A stretch of 64,000 bases of DNA from NCBI GenBank assembly GCA_930367205.1, contig OV884009.1, forward strand, positions 90,045,189-90,109,188, read 5' to 3'. Positions within the stretch are counted from its first letter, which is position 1; every line of letters starts with the position of its first letter. The position numbers and the translations under genes are program-made. The DNA comes from Acanthosoma haemorrhoidale (lineage: Eukaryota; Arthropoda; Insecta; Hemiptera; Acanthosomatidae). The notes below the pieces were generated by a model. The model worked only from the letters and a program-made list of their open reading frames with translations, did not search any database and was not told where the DNA came from. Positions 31,417 to 44,011 of the stretch are shown here, piece by piece.

Positions 31417-33754
31417 GTAAGTACAAGATTAATGTATTTTCAATAATTTCTTTTACGGTTGATATCCTTGATAGATAGGGTGTTTTCGAATGAAAGAAAA
31501 TAACAGTTTTATTCGCGTTTTTCATAGTCTTTAAAATAGACGTAGTTAAAATAATAAAACATAAATAATTTTTCTGTATATGAACAGTGTTTCCAATAGT
31601 CTATGTTAAAAAATAGATGGTTCATTTTGTAGGTCGTTGAGACATTTTTTTATTTATAGTAAATAAAATAAACATAAAGTTTCTTTTTTAGTTATAATAT
31701 ATGATTCTTAACAAACTTATATTGTGAGATATGTAATTACCAAAAATCAATTTTAAAATGATATTTGTAATATCCGTAATAATTTTAATTTGAGGACCCA
31801 TAAAATTCAAATCTATCTAATTAATATTATCACGAGTTTATAATAATTATATCAATTGATTGAGCGTGTTTTTTTTATGTTTTGGTTTTAAATAAGACCG
31901 AAGATTTGAAGATGAGATAACCATAAAATTTTATTACGGGGCTGGATGCAAAATATTCCCACACGCTGTTGAAGTTACCTATAAACTGATATAATATGTG
32001 ATATAATATAGTATTGTCAAATTATAAGTGTATTTTAAAGTTAAATGATCAATTCCCGAAAGTCCGTATTCTTACAGATAAGTCACGGTATCTTGAACTG
32101 TTGACTGCTCAAGTAACTTGACGCGTAGAACATTTCCCGAATTATTTATTGTAGGGCTAAAATCTCCCACAAACAATTAAAAAATGATCATTTTAATTCC
32201 GCCTGAGAATGATTCTGTCATAGTTTTAAGAATCTACTGTTTAAGAATCTACTGTTATTAAAAATTATATAATTTCTATTTCTTATTGTAAGTTCTCGAA
32301 ACGCGTTTTGTATATTTTGTTATGTCATGAACATTTCCTATCTTGGAGTTCGAATCCCGTATGCCTCGTTTGAGCCCGTAAGTTCCGCTCGGTGGTTTAT
32401 GCGATTAACATAACAATGTCTCAACCAATGGTAACATACTCTTAGCAGAGAATTAACCGCATAAAAATGTGTAAATAAAAGGATAACATAAAAGCAAAAG
32501 AATATCTTGTAAGAATTATATTTAAATAAAAAGTTATAAAATAAAGCATTGGAATGGAGCATGGAAAGATTGTCCTCAACATTCAAATAAAGTTATCTAT
32601 GGTGTTCTTTTAATAATAATTAATGAGTTTAAAACGCTAATAGATCGTTGTCTAGGTTGAGTCCGGTGTCACAAAGAAGTAGTTTATGGTCAAACTATTT
32701 CGTAAAATAAAATAACAATATCAGATTATATCGGCTGTTTGTCATATCAAACCATGAGGTTACTTAATTAACTGATATTTTATTTTCTGAAATTTTGATA
32801 TTTATAAATGTAAGAAAACAGGCTTGGAGTTTCTCAAACGTATGCTTTTTATTGGTACACCATCCTTAGTCGACGTTGCACCTATTCAACAAAGGATTAA
32901 TAATAATTAAAAAGATAGTATCTTTAACAATTTGTTGCACTAGTTATATTGTTAAATTACTTTATAAATTGATAGGAGGGCTTAAAATAAATAAGTTTTA
33001 TAACTTAATTTACAAACGATATAAGAAAAAATACATATTTTTGACGAATGATTTTCTCTCTTAGACATAATCTGTCAAAATCGTTCATAAAACTAGATTT
33101 AATAATGATATCAAGGCTCTACAATTTATTTTAATTTATTAATTATATATAACTGTGAGGTATATATCGATGCTAAAAATATTTAAATATCTTGTTTGAT
33201 AAATGGGGACACCTTAACAGGCGGACTCAGTCCATTGTCTATATCTGTCTTTGTCAAAAAAGAATTATAAATATATATTATAAATTGTTATTAAGGGACT
33301 GAACATATTTATTATTTAAATACATTCGTTTAGTTTTAAACTTCACTCGGTTAGCTGATTATCTGTTATATTATGCCTTATTATTTATCAAGAATAAATA
33401 TTTAATGATCTCATGGGGGGGGGGGGACGGAATACCATAAAATGATTGGTGAAAAAACTTCTCAGTATTTTCAAGCAAACTGGGTCAATAAAAATCTCTT
33501 AAAAAAAATAAAATCGCAAATAGCTAAAATAATGACCAATATATATATACTATAATCCGCTCTAACTGTCAAAAACTAACTGTGTCATGAAACATTGTGG
33601 AAAATTACAACTTCATCACAATCAATTGCTAATTTAAAAAAAAAGAACAAAAGTCCCTTAAGTATCTCTCACCAATTTTGGCTGTATGTCGTTAATTTCG
33701 ATCACTTATTTTTGAAACCAATCAACCCAAACAAGCTTGCAAAATCTTTTTTTT
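31417..33754. other. Presumed intron 1 of the TF-like gene, first part
   Basis: AT-rich, no exons seen. A 14-base tandem duplication (AAGAATCTACTGTT) lies at 32,228-32,257. A 12-base G run lies at about 33,416-33,427. A tRNA B-box-like sequence occurs at 32,346-32,360 without any cloverleaf. Confidence 0.35.
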
Positions 33755-34000
33755 TTTAACTATATGTATAACTTCTTTATTGTGCTAAAATTACAATCTG
33801 CCTTAATAGGCAATAAGTAATTGAGATAAATGTTCTCATTCATACCATATTTACAATTCATCATTCACTCAATATTCATAAATTGTTTACAAACAGCCCA
33901 GAGGCCTCCCAATCCACAGATTGTCACCTCCCTCGCATGCGAAAGAGGAAGCGGAGTCTTGGGAAGTTTCCCACGCTTCTCTGTCAGCCACAAAATCTAA
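33755..34000 (-). mobile_element. Retroposon copy: partial SINE-like head with shared LINE-like tail
   Basis: Minus strand: TGGCTGACAGAGAAGCGTGG, then CTTCCCAAGACTCCGCTTCC, GCATGCGAGGGAGGTGACAA, AATGGTATGAATGAGAACAT and a final AATAAAG-type end with an A-rich tail (T run at 33,747-33,757 on the plus strand). The tail is shared with copies at 57,705, 57,970, 60,300, 60,829 and 63,493. The upstream head matches those at 57,640 and 60,960 and is truncated. Confidence 0.75.
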
Positions 34001-34329
34001 ACGGAAAAAAAGGCCATTTATGAGAATTGTGAAAAAGAGAAGTTTAACAGTAGGATTCCATACCTCTCCATATACTCCTTTATTTATAAGACGTATGAAG
34101 ATTACATTAATATTAAGCCGAAACGTCTTTTATATACAAATCTGAGAAAGGATTTTCATCCATGACGGCTCAGCTTGGTTTGCAGATAGCATAGGGTTCC
34201 ATGAAAAGCTCTTGATACTGGACCCGTCAGTCAAATTTGAAACTAATATGCCCTGAACAAGCTGACGAAGTCCACACTGAAGAAAAAATCTATTTATGAC
34301 TGGTGAACGGACTTTTAGCTCCACAGTAG

Positions 34330-34480
34330 GTAAATTCAAATCAATCAATTTCAAATATTTACATAATAAAAATAATCTTACGGTAATATGCAATGCATCT
34401 AGCTTAAAAAGCATATCATCATCGCTCTTGATTCTGATTAAAGTCTTTATTGAAGTACAGATAAATTTTAATTAGAATGA
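34330..34480 (-). repeat. Retroposon 3' end, copy 1
   Basis: Read on the minus strand it contains TTCAATAAAG, AATCAAGAGCGATGATG and CTAGATGCAT in the same order as 37,795-37,860 on the plus strand. No protein is recognisable upstream. The AATAAA plus 'caagagcgatgatg' tail is the shared signature. Confidence 0.6.
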
Positions 34481-35179
34481 AAAAATATAAATAAAAAAGC
34501 TAATGACAAATCCACAGTAGGTATGGGTAGAAGCAATATGAGGTTACTCGAGCAACAGTTCCAATGATAACTGCAAAAAACTGTACCTTCTGTCTTGGCA
34601 TATGATGACTATTGGAATCATCAGCCGTCATATATATGGCTAATAACGTGCAATAAGATAAAGGCATGTAAGATATAACCTTCTACAAGACAGCAACGCT
34701 TGTTTTTCTTGTGAAATTTGAAAATTATCTTTTCCATTTTGAATTATTCACTAAGGTTCCAATTAGGTATTTATAACAATGTATTAATACAAATTAAAAA
34801 TATAATATCATTCAAAATCCTGAGGACGATATATCAATAAAAATGTATATATATATATACTTCCAGATACTCCAAACTTCCAAGTTCCAAAGTTCGAGTA
34901 CATTACTTCAAAGAATAACATTAAAATTGTTTTGCCCAAATTTAATATTGTTTGCGTTTATTCATATTTGATTTCCTTTTTTTTTTTAATGTTATGCCAT
35001 TTGATTTATTAATTTGCTGTATTTTAGTAATCTAATTAAAGTAGGCCATTCTCCCGTTATTTAAAATAAAAATTAAGTGTTTCTTTCTCGTTCTCTCCTG
35101 TTCATAAGTTCATTATCGATGCGTCGAAAAATATGGATAAAGTAGGTAGTCTTCACTCAATTATTTTTAAAAGTTATGG

Positions 35180-37330
35180 AAAATGTGACTGGTGGAGGGG
35201 ATAAGTCAAGGGCTGACCACACGTGCTGCCGAGTGGCTGGGGGACTTGGGGCAAGGGGTGTTGTATGTACAATCACTACTTCACCTCTGACATCCGCAAA
35301 TTAAACGCGGCCTGTTTAGATATGGCTAGGATTAATTGCTCATTAAATCTGATGCCAGTCTTGCTACAAGATAGGGTTTTGACAAAAATCTTCCTCAGTA
35401 CCAGGGATTGGTGGCTAGGCGGAAGTGAAGTGATGGAATAACTCGCTATTGAATTGCCTACCCCAAAAGGCGAGACTACTTTCATACGGAGCGATCGTTT
35501 TCGGTCTGTCAGTATGTTCTAAAGCTTTGTTCCCACGGCGTGTGGTGTGACAAACCCCGAGGTGCTCGAGGATCGTACTTGTGAACTTGTAATTGGGCGC
35601 CACAAAATACCCCTATTTTGTCTATCTAGCCGGCTAAAACTATTTCTTCGGTTTTATTGCTCAAAAATTGTTATTCTATAGATTTATTGTACATATAAGT
35701 GGTCAATGTGGAATCCTAAAACAAATGTCACCAACTTTGCTTTTTTCAAATTAGAACCCCTTTTTTGTATTCCATAACCGGATACTACGGTAAATTTCTT
35801 GAAGAATTTACATCTCGCTTGATTTTTAACAATGCGCCTAGCATGCGCTAAATGCGTAGAATGCATTATTGGGCATTTTCTATAATATAGTAAAAAATGG
35901 ATAACATTGATTATTTTGGTTCCTATGGATACATTCCGATGGAATGTTTTCTTGATAAACTAATATCTTTATTATTTTTATTTTTGTACACACCTTCATA
36001 TATTTTTGGTCGTGTAATTGACATTAGACGATAAGACCGTTTGTGTCGTTAATAAGCTTATTTTTCTTTTTACAACAAAAAGCCCAAATATTTCGAGCGC
36101 TTTCCACTGCTCTCTTCATCGGAAGTTTTAATCTTTTTTGTGTTCAGAAAGAAATCTTCTTGTCTCTTTCCAAACACAAAAAAGTATTTTACGCCTGAAA
36201 GCTATATTTTCAAGATTAGCGGTTACTGGAAGATAATTTTTTCATAGTTATCGACCGGATACTTTGAACATTCACTTGGTAAAAAAACTCCTTTGGGACT
36301 CATCGGTAAGTAAGACAAATGCTTTATTGAATATTGAAACTAAGGATAAAAATTGCCAAAAAAAATAAATGATTTCCTTTCGTCGTATCTCATATTTTAA
36401 ATAAGCTATTTCGTGTTATTACAAATTTACATACATGGCATTTCACAATCCATAATTATTGAATATCAGTAACAGTTTTGAACACGCAAAATTAACACTA
36501 AAATGTTCACTTAAAAAGTTAATTATGGTATTAAAGGTATTCAATTTACTTTTTCAAACAAGTATAAACTGGCTTGACTCACCCAGGATATCATATGGCC
36601 ATATCTTGTCATCCCCACTAATCGACTTCAGTTTTAGCTACGTTTTTCCCACCTCTACTGTAGGAAAACCGACTTATGGCCAGCTAGATCGGAGAAATCC
36701 CCGTATGTGCGTGTCCCCAAGGCGCGTGCTTTGGAAAATCTCTAAGCGTACCCTCGTCAACACGTCAGTGCCATACGTCCCTTCTTCAGTTTCATTGGTT
36801 TCGTTATTTCAAATAAATGAAGTTTATGAATCAGTGACGAGGGAGTAGCATGCGCCGCAGCGCCTAATGTGCTGTTGAGTGGTGAGTTAATGAAAAAGAA
36901 AACGGTAAAGTGCAAAAGGTGTTGGTGTCATTTAATAAAAGTCGGAGGAAGTAATTTTAATATACTTAAATATTATACCGAGACTAATAAAATAAACATA
37001 AAATTTAAATTAGGCCAACTAACTGCGATTTATAATAGGTCCTCCCTTCTAAAAATCCAAAAACTGCATTATAATTTCATTAGTCCACTACTATCATATT
37101 ATTATTATTATCCACTATTAGTCTATAAAATCAGACAGGTTGTGGGAACTGGTGCATACTGGCTTATCATTGGCCGGATGCACAAACCTTTGATGGTCGA
37201 AGCATTTACAGTAATTTCACGTAAAATTAGGAGTCTTTACGCTCCCACGGCGGAAGATATGACAAAGCTGAGCCTAGGCCCGCCAAGCTGCGGTCCGCGG
37301 GAACGAGGATTAAGATAGCGGTCGTACTAA
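35180..37330. other. GC-richer, non-repetitive islands in presumed intron 1
   Basis: Three islands (about 35,180-35,640, 36,560-36,850 and 37,130-37,330) stand out from the AT-rich intron. They show no repeat signature and no convincing exon. ORFs at 36,459 and 36,869 cross them but have no motifs and weak coding character. The third island contains ACAAACCTTTGATGG, a good TCF/Pangolin-type site. They are candidates for regulatory sequence (inference). Confidence 0.25.
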
Positions 37331-37699
37331 CGGTTCAATCAATGTAATGTTTAAGCGACATGTATAAATATGCTGATTACTTCATGGTTACAATACGATA
37401 TGGGGAAGATTGGGAAAGAAATTTAACGCGATAACGGATCTATTTTGCCACCGTCCTTTAGGATTTTTTAATGTTACAGTTCAGGAGCTATTCAGGATTT
37501 AAGTTCTGATTTTTCCCACATGGCTAAGGGCATATCAAGACTGTACAGCAAAAAATAATTAAATACATAGTCTTGCGAACCAGATAGATAATGAGTATAT
37601 AATAACTAAAACATTTATAGAAAAATTTAAACGTATGGAGGATACATTATTTCAAAATATTGCTAAAATCGATAAATTACCCAAACATAATATATTATC

Positions 37700-37905
37700 A
37701 AGAAATATTTTTCTATTACCATATGGTTTTTATTTATTTATTTTTTTGTCATTACGTTTTTTACTTGTATTTTTCCTAAATAAAAATTTTAATGTAGTTC
37801 AATAAAGTTTATAATCAAGAGCGATGATGTAAGCCTTCTGATTTTTAGACTAGATGCATAAGCATAACATTATTTTTTCATTATATAAATATGGGAAATA
37901 AATTG
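37700..37905 (+). repeat. Retroposon 3' end, copy 2
   Basis: Plus-strand partner of 34,330-34,480, including 'ttcaataaag', 'aatcaagagcgatgatg' and 'tagatgcat'. The two copies face each other in opposite orientation about 3.3 kb apart. Confidence 0.6.
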
Positions 37906-40080
37906 ATTTGATTTTGCTATGAGTGTTCAATACGCCCCGTCCTATTTCAATATGTGTATTAATGTTCGAGTTATTTATATTTTTTTTATTTGTTGAAAAG
38001 GCAATTTTCCGTGATCGCAGTGGTTACTTTGTATTTCATAACAAATGGAATGAAGTATTTTAGAAAAAATAAATACTTTGTGCTTTTTTTCACCATCGTT
38101 CATGAGTTTTTAACAAAGCTCAGTCCCATGGGTATACCCCGCCCCTCTTTTTCCACTTCCTAATCTATTGATTTCGTTTGTATATGCACAATAAAATGCA
38201 ATTTAGTTTATAATCGATGTAACAAATATTTGTCAGTAAACAATTATAAAACATTTTTTCAAATAATAAAAGAAGGTATACTACTTTCCCTTGGTGTTGT
38301 TCACATTAAAGACGTTAACCCCCCCCCCCCCAAAAAAAGTTGTTCCAGCCGATTTCAAAAGGTTTTTTTTGTTACGTATTTACATTTCTTTGTTTTTTTA
38401 AACGCAGTTTTCAGTGTTAAATATGCTTTAGCTAAATGTAGTCATATTTGCTATGTTTGTACAAGGATGTATATGTACAATAATTTTCTAAAATTTTGCA
38501 CAGTATCCTTCTGTATGAAATAACTTTATTTATTATTCAACTACGAAAATTACGAAACGCGGACTTTTTAGGTCCATTTTTAGGTGACCCACAATGTGTC
38601 GTTCCATATTATAATAAATATTAAAACAGATAAATCATTGGCAAACATCCTCATTAATATTCCTTGGCATGGAAATTGTCCATAAGTTTGGAATAGTCTA
38701 TGTCAGTTAGTCATTATTATCTAGGGAATTAAATCTTTCGAAGCGCTAGTTATAACGTTTCAATTTGTATTTTCTTTTTCTTTGTATTCTTCAGCCGAAA
38801 AAAAATGAAAGAAACAGTCTGAACAAATTGTCTTAAGACATCACACATTTGTCTGGATTTGAAAGAATCTTACACAAATTAAATCTTTCCTTCTTTTCTT
38901 TTTTTTCAATATTGAAATAATTCCTATCAGAAACTTCATTTTATGTTTAAATAAATAATACAATGAATGAACATTTAGTGTAACTCAAGGTAGCTCACAG
39001 TTTAACCTATTTTCGCTCTAAATTCCACAAACACCAGACACTTAAAGCGCGGAACTGTTTTCTGTAATAAAAAGGATCAGAATACAGCAAGAAATATAAT
39101 TCAAATAGCAACGGATATAATTTGAAATTCCTTGAAAGTATGGAGTATTGAGAGTTATTACAATCCCAATTTCCCACATGGAAACCGAAGCAAGGAAATA
39201 TCAATCTAGACAAACAGTTATCTCGAGCCTCCGCATCAACAAGATAACTTGAGAAGTATATTCACATTTATTAATGCCGTACCCTTTGTTGAATAGAAAT
39301 ACTAAACTAAAACCGGAACTCTGCTTTTTTCTGATAAATCAATTTTAAGACCTCTTCTGCTTTATAGCAGTGAAATATGGGGAAATGAACTAGTCACAAA
39401 AATATATTAAAAGGCTTCCTTAGGAATAGAAGGACATTACAAGATTTGTAGCATTTTGACTTTAGTTTTAAGTGGTGTAATTTAGAATTTCACAATTGTA
39501 AGTACAAGTTTTTTAAAAAAAGAATGTTGGGGATTTCATGATGACCTTGTGTTTTGGTAACGTCTTCGGGAGTACAAGAGAACCCATTTATTTGTATTTT
39601 AAAAGCGGAGATACAAAAGAAGAGAAAATCGTTTAGAAATCGCAATGTTAGATTTTATATCAAAAACGAAAAACGCGGATTTTCTCCAATTTTTATAGTA
39701 TTTTTAAAAACCGTTATGAAACCCCCAACTTTGTTTTTGTAAGGAAAACGTTGGTACTTGCAAATGTGAATTTAAAACTGAAGCTAAAATACCACAAATT
39801 TTGCCCAATATATTTTTCTCTATATTTTTATAAATTTAACGTTGGATCGTTTTAAAGGGGTATATCTGATATGTGAATTTCACCAGGTGAAACGTTAATT
39901 GTTTTTGTGGTGTATACAAATAAATAAACCCTGTTTGTTTCCATACAATCGATTTAACAATACTATTAGAATAATATTCAGAAAAGTAACAATATTTTAA
40001 ACCTTATAACGAATTGTCTTGATTACGGTTCACTACACGATTTCGTTGGGCTTCAACAGTTTCCCTAGAAACAAAGTAGT
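37906..40080. other. AT-rich intron sequence without recognisable features
   Basis: Only short motif-free ORFs (for example 38,230-38,523 and 39,554-39,742) and a ten-base C run at about 38,321. Nothing supportable. Confidence 0.35.
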
Positions 40081-40084
40081 GTTT

Positions 40085-40300
40085 AATAATAATAATAATA
40101 ATAAAAATATATTTATTACCCTGGGACTATCTCCTTTCAGAACAAGCATTTATTTAACATAAAGCGGGTTCTTTGACATTATCAGTCACCGCTAAAATTA
40201 ACAAACTGCAGAGAAATAAAATAGTGAAATTAGAAAAGATGCAATTTAAAATGTATATATATAAACATAAAATACATATTTAAAAATAACTAAAACCAAT
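40085..40300 (-). repeat. Retroposon 3' end with (ATT)n tail, copy 1
   Basis: Starts at an AAT/ATT microsatellite (40,088-40,108) and continues with GGACTATCTCCTTTCAGAAC, CATTTATTTAACATAAAG and TATCAGTC.CCGCTAAAATT, all repeated at 47,866-48,060. The microsatellite is probably the 3' tail, so the element would read on the minus strand. Confidence 0.6.
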
Positions 40301-40639
40301 AAAATAAAAGAAGAGCTTCCTTCAAAAATAAAAATTGTACACAAATGCACAAATACTAATTTCAATTAGGTATTCACATATAAATGGTTCATTCATTTAA
40401 AGATACAAATTGGGGGTCAACGACCGTTGTGGGTGGCGCCCCAAAACAAAAAAACACTAAAATAAAAGATATGAATTTACACTTAAAACACCCAATAGAG
40501 AGCTATTAACATTGTTGTTATGAATTAAATCGTGGTTGTGGTGTTGTCGCCTAAATGTGTTTACTGGTTAATGTGGGCGCTGATTACCACTGAAGTGTGG
40601 AACGGAAGTGGTTGATACGTTCACTTCAGCCTGAGGGGT

Positions 40640-41270
40640 GAACATTTTCTCTCTAACCCCTAAGAGGGGGAATTCCAAGTATTGTCCTTTCGACACCTCC
40701 CTTGCTCCTTCCACTTATGTCTTCCTCCGTCTTTCATGTCCTTTGCCCCATGCTACTGAGGTTTCCTTGGTCTTTAGACCCAAAACCTACTGTATGAATG
40801 TGCGAGTGAATGAAATTGTAAATATAGCATGCATGAGATCATTTCTTTGCACTGTAATATCTGGCTGGCATATGGACCTGGTGTGCTGCTAGAATATCGG
40901 TTGGCTTCTGGGAGGTCCCGGAGTTCGGTTAAGCGCTCGTAGACAACTAGACTACGTCTAGCTCCAACAGAGGAGAATGATGAGTCTTCCAAGGCTAAGA
41001 AAGGATCAAGTGATTTTACTCCCAGGGAGAAATGAATGATCGCTTCTTTGTCGTCACCCGAGCGTCGATGGTCCTCCAGTCACACTATCAGCATCGGTTA
41101 GAACTTGGTGTTAATCACGTATCTAACCCATGGTCTGCAACAAGTAAAATCTCCATGAGCTATGCTTAATATAGTGTTTTCATTAGGTAGGCTGTATACC
41201 AAGACCGCAAGGCCTTGATGGCCACTTTACTTCCATGAAAAACAACAACCAACTAGGATTTCCCAAAACT
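40640..41270. repeat. Mixed repeat debris with a piece of the shared retroposon tail
   Basis: 40,789-40,845 (TACTGTATGAATGTGCGAGTGAATG and onward, reported here only by position beyond the first bases) matches the tail at 63,577-63,630. The surroundings differ from the other copies. The segment 41,190-41,260 ends in an A-rich CCATGAAAAACAACAACC, like a second retroposon tail. Confidence 0.45.
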
Positions 41271-41403
41271 ATTACGGGGAGCCGGGAGTCAAATTCATCT
41301 CAAAATTTAGTCAGGCACTCCACGAAGACTAGGCTTATATTTGTGTCTTTGTTTATTATATATCTTACGTTCCTTAACACAGTTTTTTTCCATCCTTATT
41401 CAG

Positions 41404-41677
41404 GTTCAGGAGGCCAAGGACTTGGTCGGAGGCCGTGGGTTCCGTTTGATTGAGAGCTATCCCGGGCTTCCATCACACTTCTTGCAGCAGCAGCTGTTCG
41501 GACCACCGTTCCCAGGACCCTTCCCTTCGGCTTTCGCTCCGCCGCCCTTGAAGAGCCTAAAATTGGAGCAGATCCTCTCCCCGATCAGCATCTCCGTGTC
41601 TCCGTCTCCCGAGGAGAGTCCAGACGATCCGACTCCAGGCTCCGAACTCTCAGATGATGGCTCTCACACTATTCGGC
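41404..41677 (+). CDS. Second coding exon of the Pro/Ser-rich, transcription-factor-like protein
   Basis: GC-rich exon with a clean acceptor (ccttattcag) and a GTAAGT donor. It encodes 91 codons plus one base: VQEAKDLVGGRGFRLIESYP, a hydrophobic/Pro region (QQLFGPPFPGPFPSAFAPPP), LKSLKLEQILSPI, a Ser/Pro/Asp-rich stretch and finally DDGSHTIRR plus C. The next codon must start with C. Family knowledge offers two readings: an 'IRRP' start of an HMG box (as in SoxF- or Capicua-type proteins), or 'RR(P/H/R)RT' at the start of a homeodomain. Neither domain is visible in the window, so the name stays open. Together with exon 1 it gives the first ~133 residues of the protein. Confidence 0.65.
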
Positions 41678-43102
41678 GTAAGTATAATGAAATGTTTATT
41701 TTTTGATTATATTTTTATTATGCCTTTCAGTTAACTTCTACAAATGGAGTCAACCCCACATAAGAATATTTTATGATTCGACAGTTCATAAAAGTCCGCA
41801 TCTATGCAAGTAACTTACTTGTAAGATTACTAAACCTATTGTATCGTAAAAAATTTATTTTATTACATTTTTCAAGAATATTTTACTATTAACATTTAAC
41901 CGATTGACTATAAGCTCATTTAATATATTGAGTATATTACATTTAACATATATTAAACCAGAAAGTAATACAAACGCTTGCTTATTCCGCAATTAAAATC
42001 TATGTAAAAACTTAAAATGAAGGAACCGTATGGCTAGTTAACGTCAGATAAGACACAAAAGATTGACTCATTCAACTCAGCGCGGAGAACTTAGTCTTCA
42101 ATCTTGATATATCTAGGAGGAATGTTTTCCAGTCATTTGTAAGGTATTATTTATTGATACACTTATGTAATGTATCCAGTATTGAAAAATATTTTTATTA
42201 TTCTCATCAAATTAATTCACGATTTATAAGTGACACACTGGTACAATATGGAAGATATAAAATGCTGCAACACATTTAGCGCAATTGATAAATTTATCAA
42301 AAAATTATATTTTTTTTTAGGTAAAACAACTAATGATATAGCAGCGCCATAAAAAATTGTTTTTTATCACCGAACTATAAATCTGAGTTAGGAATTGTAG
42401 CTGTCAAATGAGGGAAAACATTAGTTTTTTTATTATATGAAATAATAAACATTTTCCTATTTTAACGACTTTAAATTATGTTATATTAGCTGTGATAAGT
42501 AAATTTTAGTTCACTATTAAGTTTATTTTAGTTATATTCATTAGATAGATAGATTTTCATTTTATTTTGAAAATAATTTTATAAATAGGTGTGGCTGCTC
42601 AAATACAATGAGTTGCTAACCACCCAGCATACTTACCCATTGACCTGTATTGAACACATATGTAAAACAACAAGTATTTACATTTTTTTTAAATATAAAA
42701 TAATAATTAATAAAATTCTTAACAATCCAAATAATAAAACAACATACCTATGAATATACACTCTTTCACTATTGCACACCGAATTGGTAATTTCTGGAAG
42801 TTTTTATTTATTTAGATGTTGTTTAACATGGTATGTGTTTGATATTTAGTCCTGAAGATGGCTCAATAGGCGAAACGTTGACTGGCATTTTAAAAAAAAA
42901 AAAAAGATTTTGAGAGAGACTCTAATGCTGTTTTGAATTACATTGAGTGTCACATAGCGTCACTGTAATTTTAATTATTTCAGTTTCTTTTTATTTGGTG
43001 AAAAGGTTGTTTTTAGTGCCCGAGAGGGAAAATGTGTACTTACGTAAAATATATAGTATTTTATTTCAGAATAATTTTGTCTATATATATATATATATAT
43101 AT
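41678..43102. other. Presumed intron 2 of the TF-like gene, first part
   Basis: AT-rich without exons. A TA microsatellite at 43,083-43,102 abuts the transposon that follows. Confidence 0.35.
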
Positions 43103-44011
43103 AGGGTGTCCCAGAATTAACGCAAGATTTGATTTAAATAGAAAACACAGTTTTTAGTAATTTTGTTGTTATTTTTTTATTGAATTATAAAGTAAATAGG
43201 ATAGGGTCATTTATGGAATAACACATCGGACAAATGGCCTCCACGACTTAGCTGGCACATACGCACTCTTTTGTCGAAATTTTCCATGACCATTTGGCAT
43301 AAATGTGTTTGAATTTCGTTGATGCAGCGTCGAATTTCCTCTTTTAATGCACGGGTGGATGTGGGCTTGTTGACATACACCTTTGACTTCAAATAACCCC
43401 ATAAAAATAAATATTAAGGTGTTAAATCACACGATCTAGGGGGCAAATTCTGATCACCGAAACGAGAGAGTACACGACCTGGAAATGTTTCATGTAGTAT
43501 TTGATTTGTTTCAAGGGCTGTATGGCATGTGGCACCATCTTGTTGAAACCAAATATTGACCACATCAATATCATCCAATTTAGGCACAAATGTGTTATCA
43601 TGTCGCAATATCGAGCACACCAGTAACAGTCACTGCTTGACTAGCCTCATTTGACACTCTCAAGCACTGCTTCGATATTGACATTTGAACGGTTTGTTTT
43701 GGACGACCAGTGTGTTGAGTGTCTTCAACTAATCCAGTCTCCCTAAATTTTTCAATTAATCTCTTCACAGTTGATGAAGTCAAAACACTATTCCGACCAT
43801 ATTTTGTATGAAATTTTCGAACTGTGGCCGCCAAACTTTCGTTATTTTTGAGATAATGTTCAACAATAAAGACACGTTGTTCTATCGTGTAACGCTCCAT
43901 TTTTACTTACCCTAAACTGTCAGCTGTCAACTTATTTTTTTTTAGGGTTGCCAGCACTTTACTGCACAAATGGTGGCAAATTCAAATCTTGCGTTAATTC
44001 TGGGACACCCT
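43103..44011 (-). mobile_element. IS630/Tc1-mariner-like element with ~30-bp inverted repeats, copy 1
   Basis: Both ends carry AGGGTGTCCCAGAATTAACG and match for about 30 bases (43,103-43,132 and 43,982-44,011). Copy 2 lies at 55,813-56,621. The 909-bp length is shorter than an autonomous element needs. Flanks are TA-rich, which fits TA targeting. Confidence 0.88.
43207..43900 (-). pseudogene. Transposase remnant of the 43,103-44,011 element
   Basis: Starting at 43,900: an N-terminal helix-turn-helix of the DUF4817 type (MERYTIEQRVFIVEHYLKNN, then LTSSTVKRLIEKFRETG). After GRPKQTVQ it jumps to SNEASQAVTVTG, then in shifted frames FVPKLDDID, WFQQDGATCHTALETNQ, PPRSCDLTP and the C-terminus (INEIQTHLCQMVMENF to FHK). 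The second and third catalytic Asp are visible, about 36 residues apart. The part holding the first Asp (a DEAHF-type motif in relatives) is deleted. Frameshifts near 43,400 and 43,615 also break it. It cannot cut DNA by itself. Confidence 0.82.

Noticed and set aside
32338..32586. tRNA B-box-like GAGTTCGAATCCC at 32,346
   Set aside because: No A box at the right distance, T-stem arms do not pair, and no cloverleaf can be drawn.
36459..37318. Two plus-strand ORFs of 129 and 149 codons
   Set aside because: No recognisable domain, low-complexity stretches and no splice-site support; treated as part of a non-coding island.
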